A stretch of DNA of 29,633 nucleotides from a virus. Made by a program: the position numbers and the translations under genes. Below the pieces are notes generated by a model. That model was not told where the DNA came from. It searched no databases and saw only the letters and a program-made list of their open reading frames with translations. The stretch spans positions 2,471 through 32,103 of IMG/VR virus record IMGVR_UViG_3300030101_003411; one strand, given 5' to 3'. This document shows positions 5,046-12,469 of the stretch, in pieces; position 1 is the stretch's first letter, and every line of letters starts with the position of its first letter.

Positions 5046-5086
5046 ATTGTTTATATTAAGTTGTTATTAGCTTTTGTTTGTTTGTT

Positions 5087-5122
5087 TATATTATAATCTT
5101 TAATGAGTCGTATTTAGTTTGC
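5087..5122 (-). promoter_or_regulatory. T7-like phage promoter, copy 6 (best match)
   Basis: On the minus strand this reads GCAAACTAAATACGACTCAT then TAAAGATTATAATATA. Aligned to the T7 class III promoter (AATACGACTCACTATAG), AATACGACTCATTAAAG matches at 15 of 17 positions. The start would be the G of GAT. It heads the leftward arm. Confidence 0.85.
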
Positions 5123-5123
5123 A

Positions 5124-5167
5124 ACGTAATATTGTAGCAAATATGTGAATGTCGACGCAATATTGTA
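5124..5167. repeat. Direct repeat ACGYAATATTGTA
   Basis: ACGTAATATTGTA at 5124-5136 and ACGCAATATTGTA at 5155-5167 differ by one base and start 31 bp apart, about three helical turns. Each contains the palindrome AATATT. They sit just behind the leftward promoter and could be binding sites for a regulator or replication protein. Confidence 0.4.
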
Positions 5168-5190
5168 ATGAAAAGGTAAAACGTTATGCA

Positions 5191-5211
5191 ATAATCGATT
5201 AAAAAAAGGGG
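5191..5211 (+). promoter_or_regulatory. Possible rightward phage promoter for structural genes
   Basis: ATAATCGATTAAAAAAAGGGG has the CGA core at the same distance from a G-run as in T7 promoters (CGA at -12 to -10 if the first G of GGGG is +1). The other positions match poorly. It is the only GGGG-starting candidate in front of the right arm, so I list it as a weak candidate. Confidence 0.25.
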
Positions 5212-5306
5212 CGGCCATGAAATTAAATTGCGTTTTGTGTTGAGGTTACACAATAAAATTTTGGGGTAAAGAACTATACCTCTATATATCTAACACTATT
5301 TTTATA

Positions 5307-5349
5307 TGACATTAGGTTGTTAAGTATAAATAATAACTAGCTAGTGTCA
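5307..5349. repeat. Large inverted repeat, copy 2
   Basis: TGACATTAGGTTGTTA faces TAACTAGCTAGTGTCA across an AT-rich loop. The two mismatches within the arms would be G-U pairs in RNA, so the stem is kept at RNA level if read in the right orientation. The arrangement and outer bases match the copy at 4538-4580. It lies in the leader of the structural operon. Confidence 0.6.
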
Positions 5350-5439
5350 CACTTTGCCGTTTATGTAAATTTATCTATTTATATGTAAATAACTATATAT
5401 AACGAACTTATTATAACAACATTAAACAAAATTGACCAA

Positions 5440-7452
5440 ATGGCAATAATTTATACATATACAAAAGTAACACCTCAGCCACTAGATTCTATGGTTATCA
5501 CAGATGTGGATAACAAGAATTTTACTAAAACGGCTTTAATAGGAGAAGCGGTCAATGAATCTATTGCCGCTGGTACTAACATCTGCTTAGGATGGGATAG
5601 TAACACGGGTATTACAACTATAAACTCAGCTAGTTACTCATTTGAAGGAATTTATGAACCACAATTTTGGGAGGTAAAACTTAACAAAGATTTATGTGGA
5701 TTAGCATCTACAGTAGATATTTTAAAATTTATTATAACTCCAGTAAATGGAACAGACGTAATATCTACAGGCGAACCATTAGACTACGATACATCGAATC
5801 CGGATGTTTGGAACTTAACACAGTTTGCTTATGGAGGCGGTGGAAATGTAGGATATGTTCCAGCTGGTGGTGATGTAGGTGAATATTTAGATGGTGGAAC
5901 CGGATTATGGACAACATTACCTGCAGATCAAAATACTACATATGATCTTACTGCAGCAGCTGATGTTACAACTCCTGCAAACATGAACATTTTATTGAAC
6001 GGATCTGATACTACTGTCGACACAGTTACATTGGTACCAGGTACTAATATAACAATGACCGACTTAGGTTCTAATCAAATACAGATAGAAGCTGCAACAG
6101 GTGGTTATTCATGGGATGTATCAGGTGGATCTAACACATACACTGTATCAAATGCCGAGAAAGTTAAGTTTACAGGTGCTGGTGGTATTTCAGTAAGTTG
6201 CTCTGCAGATCCAAACACTGGTAGTCCTTACACAGTTAATATAGATGGTAGTGGTATTTCACCAGGTACTGGTACAGTTACAAAAGTAGGTGCTAATACG
6301 AATGTTAGTGTTGCGTCTAGTGGTCTTTCAGTATCTACAACACCTTCCGCTGGTATTACGAGTACTGGAGATGTTGACTTAAAATGGAGTGGTTCTGTAG
6401 GAGATTTATTAACTGCTGAAAGTGATGGTTCGGGCGGTGCTATATTAACTAAATTAGCTATATCCACAAATAGTGGCGATGTATTAACAAGTAATGGATC
6501 AACTGCATCGTGGCAAACCCCATCTACGCCTCCTGGCGGTTGTTCTAAAGCTATAGGAGAATTTACAGTTACAGCCGGAAATACTGTTACAGTAGATAAT
6601 TGTGGTGAAACAATAGCTTTTGCATCCGGCAATAATACTGTAGAAATAACAGGAACAAACACTGCAGGTAGTAAATCTATAGATCTTGAAATTAAAAACT
6701 TACCATGTGCATCATCTGTAAATAATGGTGGTATAAAAGTAAACAATACTTTATATACTGGAAGTATAGAGGCAGTAAGCAGTGGTAAAGCTTATCCTGT
6801 TCAAGTAAACGATGGTTGTGAAGCAGTTGTAAGAATACCAGCCAGTTCAGCTCCAAGCGACATAGTAGGAACATTTGAACCAATAATGGTTGAACAAGGG
6901 TTTGATGGTACAGGTAGTTTACAACCACACACATATGTAAATTCAATGATCAATAGCACTGGTAGATACAGAGTATCTGGAGGTATAGCTTATATAGAAT
7001 TTTATGTAGAATTTGACGGAGCACCAAATACGTATTTACTAAATACACTTGGTGTAGCTATTGCAGCGCCACAAGGCAGCAGAGATCCGGTATTAGGTCT
7101 TGAAACTTTAAATGGTCTTGCTAACTTACCCACAAACAATGATATGAATGCTTGTGTTACAATAGCTGATTGTGGTTTAAAAAATGTTTCAGATATTAAT
7201 GGAATTGCAAGTTGGAGAAGAGCAGTAGTTGGTGGAAAACTAAATAAGTTTTATGGATTAAATCCTGATAAAGAACTTAAATCAGTTATTTGGCTTATGA
7301 ATGGTGGATCAGCAAATACATCTGGAATTAGACAATCACCAACTTGGGGTGTACAACCAAGCCCAACGTCTGGAGATTATTGGTTACAATTTACAAATGA
7401 CGCAGGAAACCCATATGTAGCAGGAAGTTTAACCATTAGTTTAAACCAGTAA
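5440..7452 (+). CDS. Tail fibre or receptor-binding protein, 670 aa
   Basis: The first gene of the right arm. The sequence is rich in Gly, Ser, Thr, Asn and Val with few charges, typical of beta-structured trimeric fibres. It contains fibre-shaft style elements such as PADQNTTYDL (residues 161-170), GTNITMTDLGSNQIQIEA and LTSNGSTASWQ. The 697-aa protein at 16480 carries the same DxNTTYDL elements, so the two are related modular fibres. The N-terminal 100 residues are distinct and may attach to the tail. The last 150 residues (ending VAGSLTISLNQ) form a separate region that could be the receptor-binding tip. No catalytic motif is seen. The chaperonin genes follow directly. Confidence 0.75.
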   Translation: MAIIYTYTKVTPQPLDSMVITDVDNKNFTKTALIGEAVNESIAAGTNICLGWDSNTGITTINSASYSFEGIYEPQFWEVKLNKDLCGLASTVDILKFIITPVNGTDVISTGEPLDYDTSNPDVWNLTQFAYGGGGNVGYVPAGGDVGEYLDGGTGLWTTLPADQNTTYDLTAAADVTTPANMNILLNGSDTTVDTVTLVPGTNITMTDLGSNQIQIEAATGGYSWDVSGGSNTYTVSNAEKVKFTGAGGISVSCSADPNTGSPYTVNIDGSGISPGTGTVTKVGANTNVSVASSGLSVSTTPSAGITSTGDVDLKWSGSVGDLLTAESDGSGGAILTKLAISTNSGDVLTSNGSTASWQTPSTPPGGCSKAIGEFTVTAGNTVTVDNCGETIAFASGNNTVEITGTNTAGSKSIDLEIKNLPCASSVNNGGIKVNNTLYTGSIEAVSSGKAYPVQVNDGCEAVVRIPASSAPSDIVGTFEPIMVEQGFDGTGSLQPHTYVNSMINSTGRYRVSGGIAYIEFYVEFDGAPNTYLLNTLGVAIAAPQGSRDPVLGLETLNGLANLPTNNDMNACVTIADCGLKNVSDINGIASWRRAVVGGKLNKFYGLNPDKELKSVIWLMNGGSANTSGIRQSPTWGVQPSPTSGDYWLQFTNDAGNPYVAGSLTISLNQ

Positions 7453-7493
7453 ATGAAATAAAATAAAAATAAAATTTAATTTAATCAAATCAA

Positions 7494-9035
7494 ATGAACA
7501 ATACAATAGTTAAGCATCTTAACTTCGGTGAAGATGCAAGAGGCAAGATATATGCCGGTATAGAGAAATTAACAAACGCTGTTAGTTCTACATTAGGAGC
7601 TAGTGGAAAGTGTGTTATAATGGAAGACTTAAATGGTAATCCTATTATAACTAAAGATGGGGTTACAGTAGCAGAAAGTGTTATATTATTAGATGCAGTG
7701 GAAAACATCGGATCTAAACTTATAAAACAAGCTGCTAAAAGAACTGTAAAAGAAGCGGGTGACGGAACGACAACCGCCACGGTTTTAGCGCATGCTATAC
7801 TAACAGAAGCTTATAAAGCGATAAAATCGGAAAATCCACGTCAATTAAAAGAAGGTATTAATTTGGCTGTTGAAAAAGTAGTGCGTTATCTTGAGAAAAA
7901 TTCTTCAAAAGTTGAAGGTGATAAAATAAAACAAGTAGCTACTATCTCAGCCAATAACGATTCACAAATAGGAGAAATAATATCTACTGCGTTTAAAATG
8001 GTAGATGAAACTGGTATAGTCTTGATGGAAACTCACGACATGCCAGACACTATTGTGGAGAAAATAGAAGGTGTTCAATACGAAGAAGGTTTTTATAGTA
8101 ACCACTTTGTTACTAATAAAGAAAAAAATACAGCAGAATTAGATAATCCTCTAGTTTTAATACTAGAAAGCACATTAGATAACATTAGAAAAGTACAAAA
8201 CGTACTAGAACATGTTATAAAAAATGGAGAAAGCTTGTTAATTATAGCTGATGTAGACCCTCAAGTTGGAAATGCTTTAGCAATGAATAAAATTAAGGGT
8301 AATATTAAGGTAAATATTATAAATACACCACCATTTGGGGTAAATAAAAAGACAACTTTACAAGATTTAGCTTTATTAACAGGAGCTACAGTGATAAATG
8401 AGCAATTAGGAGACGATTTAGACTTGATAAATGTTGATCATTTAGGTAAATGTGTAAAATCTACCTCAACAAATGAAGAAACTGTGCTACAATTGGAAAA
8501 AATACCAGAAGAAGTGCAAAATTTAGTAAAAAAATTAAAATCTGAAATAAAATCTTTATCAAATCCTAATTCTATAACAAATCAAGAGAAAAGAATTGCT
8601 AGATTGTCCGCAAAAGTAGCTGTTGTCAAGGTTGGTGCTAATTCTGAGGTAGAATTAAAAGAAAAACGTGATAGAGTAGAAGATGCTATTTGTGCTACAA
8701 AAGCCGCGATTAAAGAAGGTATAGTACCTGGAGGTGGTATAGCGTTATTAAACGCTTCTCAATCTATAAATGCTAAATCAAAAGCAGAAGAAGTTTTATT
8801 GGAAGCTATTAAAGCTCCTTATTCAACTATTTTACAAAATGCTGGTATAAATGATTATGAAACACCAACCTCTAAAGGTAAAGGATTGAATGTGGTTACA
8901 GGTAAAACGGTAAGTATGGTAAAGTCCGGAATAATAGATCCTTTATTAGTAACTAAAAGCGCTTTAAAAAACGCGGCTTCTGTAGCTACTACTATTTTAT
9001 CTACTGATTGTGTAATTAATAATATAAGAGCATGA
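7494..9035 (+). CDS. groEL: Phage-encoded chaperonin GroEL
   Basis: A 513-aa group I chaperonin that refolds proteins in an ATP-driven ring with GroES. Family landmarks are in place: TLGASGK near residue 33 (usually TLGPKGR), ITKDGVTVA at 52-60 with the Asp matching E. coli D52, GDGTTTATVLA at 89-99 with the Asp matching D87, and RVEDA at 394-398 with the catalytic Asp matching D398, then PGGG at 412-415. It is about 35 residues shorter than bacterial GroEL and lacks the Gly/Met-rich C-terminal tail, ending VINNIRA. The altered GASGK loop and missing tail mark it as a divergent phage form rather than a recent host copy. It overlaps groES by ATGA. Likely clients are the large capsid or fibre proteins; that is inference. 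Confidence 0.96.
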   Translation: MNNTIVKHLNFGEDARGKIYAGIEKLTNAVSSTLGASGKCVIMEDLNGNPIITKDGVTVAESVILLDAVENIGSKLIKQAAKRTVKEAGDGTTTATVLAHAILTEAYKAIKSENPRQLKEGINLAVEKVVRYLEKNSSKVEGDKIKQVATISANNDSQIGEIISTAFKMVDETGIVLMETHDMPDTIVEKIEGVQYEEGFYSNHFVTNKEKNTAELDNPLVLILESTLDNIRKVQNVLEHVIKNGESLLIIADVDPQVGNALAMNKIKGNIKVNIINTPPFGVNKKTTLQDLALLTGATVINEQLGDDLDLINVDHLGKCVKSTSTNEETVLQLEKIPEEVQNLVKKLKSEIKSLSNPNSITNQEKRIARLSAKVAVVKVGANSEVELKEKRDRVEDAICATKAAIKEGIVPGGGIALLNASQSINAKSKAEEVLLEAIKAPYSTILQNAGINDYETPTSKGKGLNVVTGKTVSMVKSGIIDPLLVTKSALKNAASVATTILSTDCVINNIRA

Positions 9036-9292
9036 AAGCAGTAGGTAAATATATAGTTATACAACCTAATAAAGAAAAAACTACTAAGACAAAAGGTGGT
9101 TTAATCTTAGGTGAAGAAAATAGAGAAGATATAAGATATAGAATAGCAGAGGTATTAGAAGTTGGAAGTGAAGTAAATGTTATAAAAAAAGGAGATACAG
9201 TGTGTTATGACAAGCATGCAGGATTTGATGTTGAAATCAAAGATAAAATTTATACAGTAATAAAAGAATTTGATATAGTTATAGTTTTATGA
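9032..9292 (+). CDS. groES: Phage-encoded co-chaperonin GroES
   Basis: An 86-aa Cpn10 protein, the lid for the GroEL ring. The N-terminal strand GKYIVIQPNKEK, the mobile-loop region TKTKGGLILGEENRED that binds GroEL, the EVLEVGSEVNVIKKGDTV core and the C-terminal IYTVIKEFDIVIVL all follow the family order. It is slightly shorter than bacterial GroES (about 95 aa). The roof loop region (YDKHAGFDVEIKDK) retains the usual AG element. It is coupled to groEL upstream and to the metalloprotein gene downstream by ATGA overlaps, so a single transcript delivers both partners. Confidence 0.93.
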   Translation: MKAVGKYIVIQPNKEKTTKTKGGLILGEENREDIRYRIAEVLEVGSEVNVIKKGDTVCYDKHAGFDVEIKDKIYTVIKEFDIVIVL

Positions 9293-10221
9293 GTTTTACT
9301 AAAAAGTTTCGTAAAAAAAACCCTATTACACAACTGTCTATAGGAGAAGAAAAAGTAAAAAACTTAAGACAAAATCTTAAAGATAACTATACAATGCCTT
9401 TAACTCCAAGCGATAATTATCCAGATGTTGAAATAACTGACGAGATGTTAACGCCTTATCAAAAACAATTAATTGAGTGGAATCAAGCTAGATATAACAC
9501 GGGAAGATATGATGATCAACTTGGCGATGGAAATTTAGAAAGACAAAAAATAAACTTAGCTTCAGCAAAAACTATACAAGATAAAGAAGAAGCTGAAAAA
9601 ATAAATAGAAATATAGAATGGCCTACAGCTGGTCAGTATTTTCCTGAAACACACACTATGTTTTCAGGTGGTTTAGGTTTGATTGACAGATTAGCAGCTA
9701 GAATAGATGGTGGAGGAATTGGAACAACTAAAAAACACGAAACTGCACACGCTGCTAATGCTAGACCTCAAGATGATAAAATAACAGAAATAACAGGTCA
9801 TGCTCAACCTAGGTTTATGAATGATAAAACTGGAGAAATGATTGACGACAAGGGTAACATTGTAAAAGACCCAGGTTATTTAAAAAGAGCGGATGAAGTT
9901 TATGCTAGACTAACAGCATTTAGATTAGACAACAATATAGATCCAAATAGAATATGGACAGAACAAGATCTACCAGAACTTAAAAATATGATAAGACCAA
10001 GCGTAGATAAATTTAAAGAAATAGGAGAAAAAAATAATTACGAACAACTAAAATCTCAAGGTTATTCAGATGATGAAATATTTGGTGTTTATGGAGGCAA
10101 GTACAAGTTTTGGGGAGAGTTAGATGATAAAGACTTATTAAGATTAATGAATGAAGTTGCTGTTAATTCACCAAAAGAAACTTGGCAAGAAGAAATGCAA
10201 AGAAAAAATAATATCACATGA
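9289..10221 (+). CDS. Putative HExxH metallopeptidase, virion-associated
   Basis: A 310-aa protein with a zincin motif HETAH at residues 150-154 and a likely third zinc ligand in ADEVYARL (Glu-203), the spacing and sequence seen in gluzincin-type phage proteins. The N-terminus is basic and contains KKNPITQL (residues 9-16), a form of the short motif that recurs in several downstream proteins. No signal peptide is present. A role in processing virion proteins or in cutting peptidoglycan cross-links is possible; the sequence supports only a metal-dependent peptidase fold. It overlaps groES and the next gene by ATGA. Confidence 0.7.
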   Translation: MSFTKKFRKKNPITQLSIGEEKVKNLRQNLKDNYTMPLTPSDNYPDVEITDEMLTPYQKQLIEWNQARYNTGRYDDQLGDGNLERQKINLASAKTIQDKEEAEKINRNIEWPTAGQYFPETHTMFSGGLGLIDRLAARIDGGGIGTTKKHETAHAANARPQDDKITEITGHAQPRFMNDKTGEMIDDKGNIVKDPGYLKRADEVYARLTAFRLDNNIDPNRIWTEQDLPELKNMIRPSVDKFKEIGEKNNYEQLKSQGYSDDEIFGVYGGKYKFWGELDDKDLLRLMNEVAVNSPKETWQEEMQRKNNIT

Positions 10222-10706
10222 GATTAAGTTCTATTGACTTAAAAGAACTTGGATTATTGAAACATTATCGTATAATACGTAAATGGGCATGCAAAACGTG
10301 TAATATTAAAGATGCAGATCTTGAACTAATTATATACTTAGAGTCTATTGATTACTTTAAAAAACAAGATTTTAAAGATGGATCTTATTCTTATAGTTGG
10401 GATAATAGACGTTGGAATAGATTATTAAAAGAAGGTTGGATAGTTGTTTGGAGAAAAAGAAATAGAACAACTCAAAAATACAATTTATACAAAGTATCAA
10501 CTAAAGCAAAACATTTAATAGCAAGAATATATAGAATGATGTTAGGTGAAGAAGAAATACCAGAAGGAACATCTAACAAGATTATGCAAAGAATAACATA
10601 TTCAGATAAAGTTTTAGCAACAGCTATTACTAAAATGAATAAAGACATTAGACAAAATTATGGCTTACAAACAAAAAGGGTTTCCGCAACATATAAGTAC
10701 AATTGA
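10218..10706 (+). CDS. Winged-helix (MarR-like) DNA-binding protein
   Basis: A 162-aa basic protein. The segment LELIIYLESIDYF, then a YSYSWDNRRWNRLLKEGW helix and a basic hairpin VVWRKRNRTTQKYNLYKVS, matches the helix-turn-helix plus wing of MarR-type regulators. I recall similar proteins in the structural regions of other Bacteroidota phages, but not an assigned role. It has two cysteines (ACKTC) near residue 26 that could sense redox or bind metal. Lying in the late block, it may be a late regulator or a virion DNA-binding protein. It overlaps the upstream gene by ATGA and, unusually, the next gene by 47 bases. Confidence 0.6.
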   Translation: MRLSSIDLKELGLLKHYRIIRKWACKTCNIKDADLELIIYLESIDYFKKQDFKDGSYSYSWDNRRWNRLLKEGWIVVWRKRNRTTQKYNLYKVSTKAKHLIARIYRMMLGEEEIPEGTSNKIMQRITYSDKVLATAITKMNKDIRQNYGLQTKRVSATYKYN

Positions 10707-11400
10707 CAGATCACCTGCCCAAGGCTGGGATTGGTGGGATGAAAACGTACAAGATCAAGGCTATGGTGGAGCTGCTTTAAGTGGAGCTGCTACAGGTGCT
10801 CAAATAGGATCTATAGTTCCTGGAGTTGGAACTGCTGTTGGTGGTATAGTAGGAGCTGTTGCTGGTATTGGAATAAATGCTTTTAAAAATAATAAATCAG
10901 ATGAACCTGCTGAAAAAGTAGATCAAATGAAATATCACCGTCAAGAAAGAGCTGCTTTAGAGGCAGAAGCAGCAGCAAGAGAATCTCCAGAAGAAAAACA
11001 AGAGAGATGGCAAAAGGCAACTGACAAAAGGAGTTATGATAAATTTTTAGATGCAAATATTGAAAGAGGTTCAATTAACCCGGGTTTAATGGCTAAAGCT
11101 CAACAGACTAACAAACTAAAAGGTGAAGGAAGATATAATCCTAACCCAGCTAAACCTGTAGATCAAAGTACAACTCATTTAACAAATTGGAACGAAATGC
11201 TAAAAAAATCATCACCAGCTACGCAATTAACATCACCTAATAGAGGAGGAAGAGCTGTAGAAAGTAACACGCTAAATCCTATGTCGTCTACTTTATCAGC
11301 TTTGAATGGAAGTGATTCAACTAATTTAGCTGTAAAATATAATCAGTTTAATAATATTGCACAAAACCTTAATGAAGGTTTACAATCAGATAATACTTAA
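10660..11400 (+). CDS. Glycine-zipper membrane-active virion protein
   Basis: A 246-aa protein. Residues 36-73 form a glycine-zipper segment (GAATGAQIGSIVPGVGTAVG and onward) with Gly or Ala at four-residue spacing, as in pore-forming or DNA-ejection proteins. After it comes a charged helical region (RAALEAEAAARESPEEKQER) and a disordered tail holding SSPATQL at 184-190. Another SPAQG lies at residues 18-22. The start at 10660 is inside the preceding gene, but the frame has no better start and the N-terminus MAYKQKG resembles neighbouring proteins. A likely role is membrane penetration during genome entry, by inference. Confidence 0.6.
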   Translation: MAYKQKGFPQHISTIDRSPAQGWDWWDENVQDQGYGGAALSGAATGAQIGSIVPGVGTAVGGIVGAVAGIGINAFKNNKSDEPAEKVDQMKYHRQERAALEAEAAARESPEEKQERWQKATDKRSYDKFLDANIERGSINPGLMAKAQQTNKLKGEGRYNPNPAKPVDQSTTHLTNWNEMLKKSSPATQLTSPNRGGRAVESNTLNPMSSTLSALNGSDSTNLAVKYNQFNNIAQNLNEGLQSDNT

Positions 11401-11410
11401 AAAAATAATT

Positions 11411-11587
11411 ATGCCAAGCGAAGGAAAAATACAAAAATCAGCAGGAGTAGAACTACCATGTCCAGAAAGGTGCAAACCAGTAGGAACTAGAATTATGAAG
11501 TCAAATAACTCTACTATTACTCCAACTTTAAAACAAATCGATAATATCGAATATAAGGGTAACGCTGTTTTAAACGCAAACAAATGA
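11411..11587 (+). CDS. Small Cys-containing protein, 58 aa
   Basis: ATG at 11411 (MPSEGKIQKSAGVELPCPERC) is in the TAATTATG context used by several genes here. An upstream in-frame ATG at 11357 would start inside the previous gene and is less likely. The protein is small and mostly disordered, with CPERC as a possible half metal site and a Thr/Ser/Asn-rich middle. It overlaps the holin-like gene by 4 bases. Function is unknown. Confidence 0.6.
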   Translation: MPSEGKIQKSAGVELPCPERCKPVGTRIMKSNNSTITPTLKQIDNIEYKGNAVLNANK

Positions 11588-11754
11588 TTGGCTTAGAAGA
11601 TTTGAGGTTGTATTGTTTAAATATAACCTCATTTACCATTGCTAGTTTTGATTGGTTAGAACCAGTTTTAAAAATTACATTGTTAGCTGTAACTATAGGT
11701 TATACCGCTCATAAATGGTGGTTAATGAAAAAATCTAAAGATGAGACAAATTAA
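11584..11754 (+). CDS. Holin-like single-span membrane protein, 56 aa
   Basis: ATG at 11584 gives MIGLEDLRLYCLNITSFTIA, then a hydrophobic stretch about residues 29-43 (LKITLLAVTIGYTA) and a basic tail (HKWWLMKKSKDETN). The last 14 bases overlap the start of the amidase gene. A small membrane protein with a positively charged C-terminus directly coupled to an endolysin fits a class III holin or a release accessory protein. A separate larger holin is encoded at 15454, so this one may be a pinholin, an antiholin, or an i-spanin-like helper. Confidence 0.6.
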   Translation: MIGLEDLRLYCLNITSFTIASFDWLEPVLKITLLAVTIGYTAHKWWLMKKSKDETN

Positions 11755-12154
11755 TAAGATTATTGTACATTGCTCAGCTACCAGGGAAGGTGAAAACTAC
11801 ACAGTAGATACTATACGTAGTTGGCACGTTGACGGTAGAGGCTGGAGCGACATAGGCTATCATTTCTACATAGACCTATATGGTGAAATACACAAAGGTA
11901 GAGATATAGCTAAAATCGGGGCTCACACGAAGGGTCAGAATCGTAATTCAATAGGTATATGCTATTGTGGTGGCGTTGAAACTGATGGTAAGACCCCGAA
12001 AGATACTAGACTTGATTGTCAAAAAGAAGCTTTAACCGCGGTGCTTAGAACTTTAAAAGCAATGTATCCAGAAGCTGTAATACACTCACACAATGACTTT
12101 GCTAGAAAAGCATGTCCATCATTTGATGCCACAGAAGAATATAAAAATTTGTAG
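11741..12154 (+). CDS. Endolysin: T7-lysozyme-like N-acetylmuramoyl-L-alanine amidase
   Basis: A 137-aa zinc amidase that cuts the bond between MurNAc and L-Ala in peptidoglycan. Zinc ligands by comparison with T7 lysozyme are His-10 (IIVHCSAT), His-117 and Cys-125 (HNDFARKACPSF). The catalytic pair corresponding to T7 Tyr-46 and Lys-128 is Tyr-40 (DIGYHFYI) and Lys-123. GRGWSDIGYHF and NSIGICY are conserved. The N-terminal tail that T7 lysozyme uses to bind and inhibit T7 RNA polymerase is shorter here. No signal peptide, so a holin must release it. The start overlaps the holin-like gene and is fixed by MRQINKIIVHCS. Confidence 0.92.
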   Translation: MRQINKIIVHCSATREGENYTVDTIRSWHVDGRGWSDIGYHFYIDLYGEIHKGRDIAKIGAHTKGQNRNSIGICYCGGVETDGKTPKDTRLDCQKEALTAVLRTLKAMYPEAVIHSHNDFARKACPSFDATEEYKNL

Positions 12155-12155
12155 T

Positions 12156-12308
12156 ATGTTAGGAGACGATATTGAAAAAATTACAAAAGCTACAGGTATA
12201 AAAAAAGTAGTAGATAAAATACCTGGAGATTGCGGTTGTAATAAAAGAAAAGAAAAGTTAAATAATCCTAATCTTTTAATTAATAAAATACTTTATAAAA
12301 ATAAATAA
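12156..12308 (+). CDS. Conserved small phage protein with CGC motif, 50 aa
   Basis: ATG at 12156 gives MLGDDIEKITKATGIKKVVD, then GDCGCNKRKEKLNN. The pattern IEKIT.ATGIKK followed by CGCxKRKEKLN recurs, from memory, as a small protein or domain in many aquatic phages, often near lysis or tail genes. Its function is not known to me. The CGC cysteines could bind metal. An upstream frame start at 12093 would lie inside the amidase and is less likely. Confidence 0.7.
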   Translation: MLGDDIEKITKATGIKKVVDKIPGDCGCNKRKEKLNNPNLLINKILYKNK

Positions 12309-12309
12309 T

Positions 12310-12468
12310 ATGGAAACTGTTAAAGAAATTATTAATCACCCATTATCTAAAGCTGTAGCTTGCGGTGCTATAGGTTTATTACTAATTATGCATTCACACT
12401 CAATGTATGCTGGAATAGCTTTTGGTATGGGAATTAGAGAATTTTTATTAGCTTTTAAAGCAGATTAA
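12310..12468 (+). CDS. Small membrane protein, 52 aa, lysis block
   Basis: METVKEIINHPLSKAVACG leads into two hydrophobic stretches (AIGLLLIMHSH and YAGIAFGMGIREFLLAF) with a short polar turn between. This could be a hairpin of two short spans. Its position next to the endolysin suggests a holin or antiholin function. It ends one base before the start of the metalloprotein gene. Confidence 0.6.
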   Translation: METVKEIINHPLSKAVACGAIGLLLIMHSHSMYAGIAFGMGIREFLLAFKAD

Positions 12469-12469
12469 A

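Larger units (their letters stand above)
5046..5439. other. Divergent intergenic region between left and right arms
   Basis: This is the longest stretch without a gene. It holds the leftward promoter at 5087-5122, a direct repeat of ACG(T/C)AATATTGTA at 5124 and 5155, a possible rightward promoter near 5191-5211, and the inverted repeat at 5307-5349. The last 90 bases before the tail-fibre gene are almost pure A and T. No reading frame of useful length lies in it. A replication origin here is possible but not shown. Confidence 0.6.

Noticed and set aside
5211-5240. ATG after GGGGCGGCC as a gene start
   Set aside because: The frame ends after eight codons (MKLNCVLC) and has no neighbour relation, so it is not called as a gene.
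6290-6310. AATACGAATG on the plus strand in the fibre gene
   Set aside because: It matches only the short core by chance and lacks the flanking promoter bases and a downstream gene start.
6228-6946. Minus-strand frames of 172 and 84 codons under the tail fibre
   Set aside because: Antisense shadows of a Gly/Ser/Thr/Val-rich repeat protein. The Val/Pro/Ser composition is the mirror of that coding sequence.
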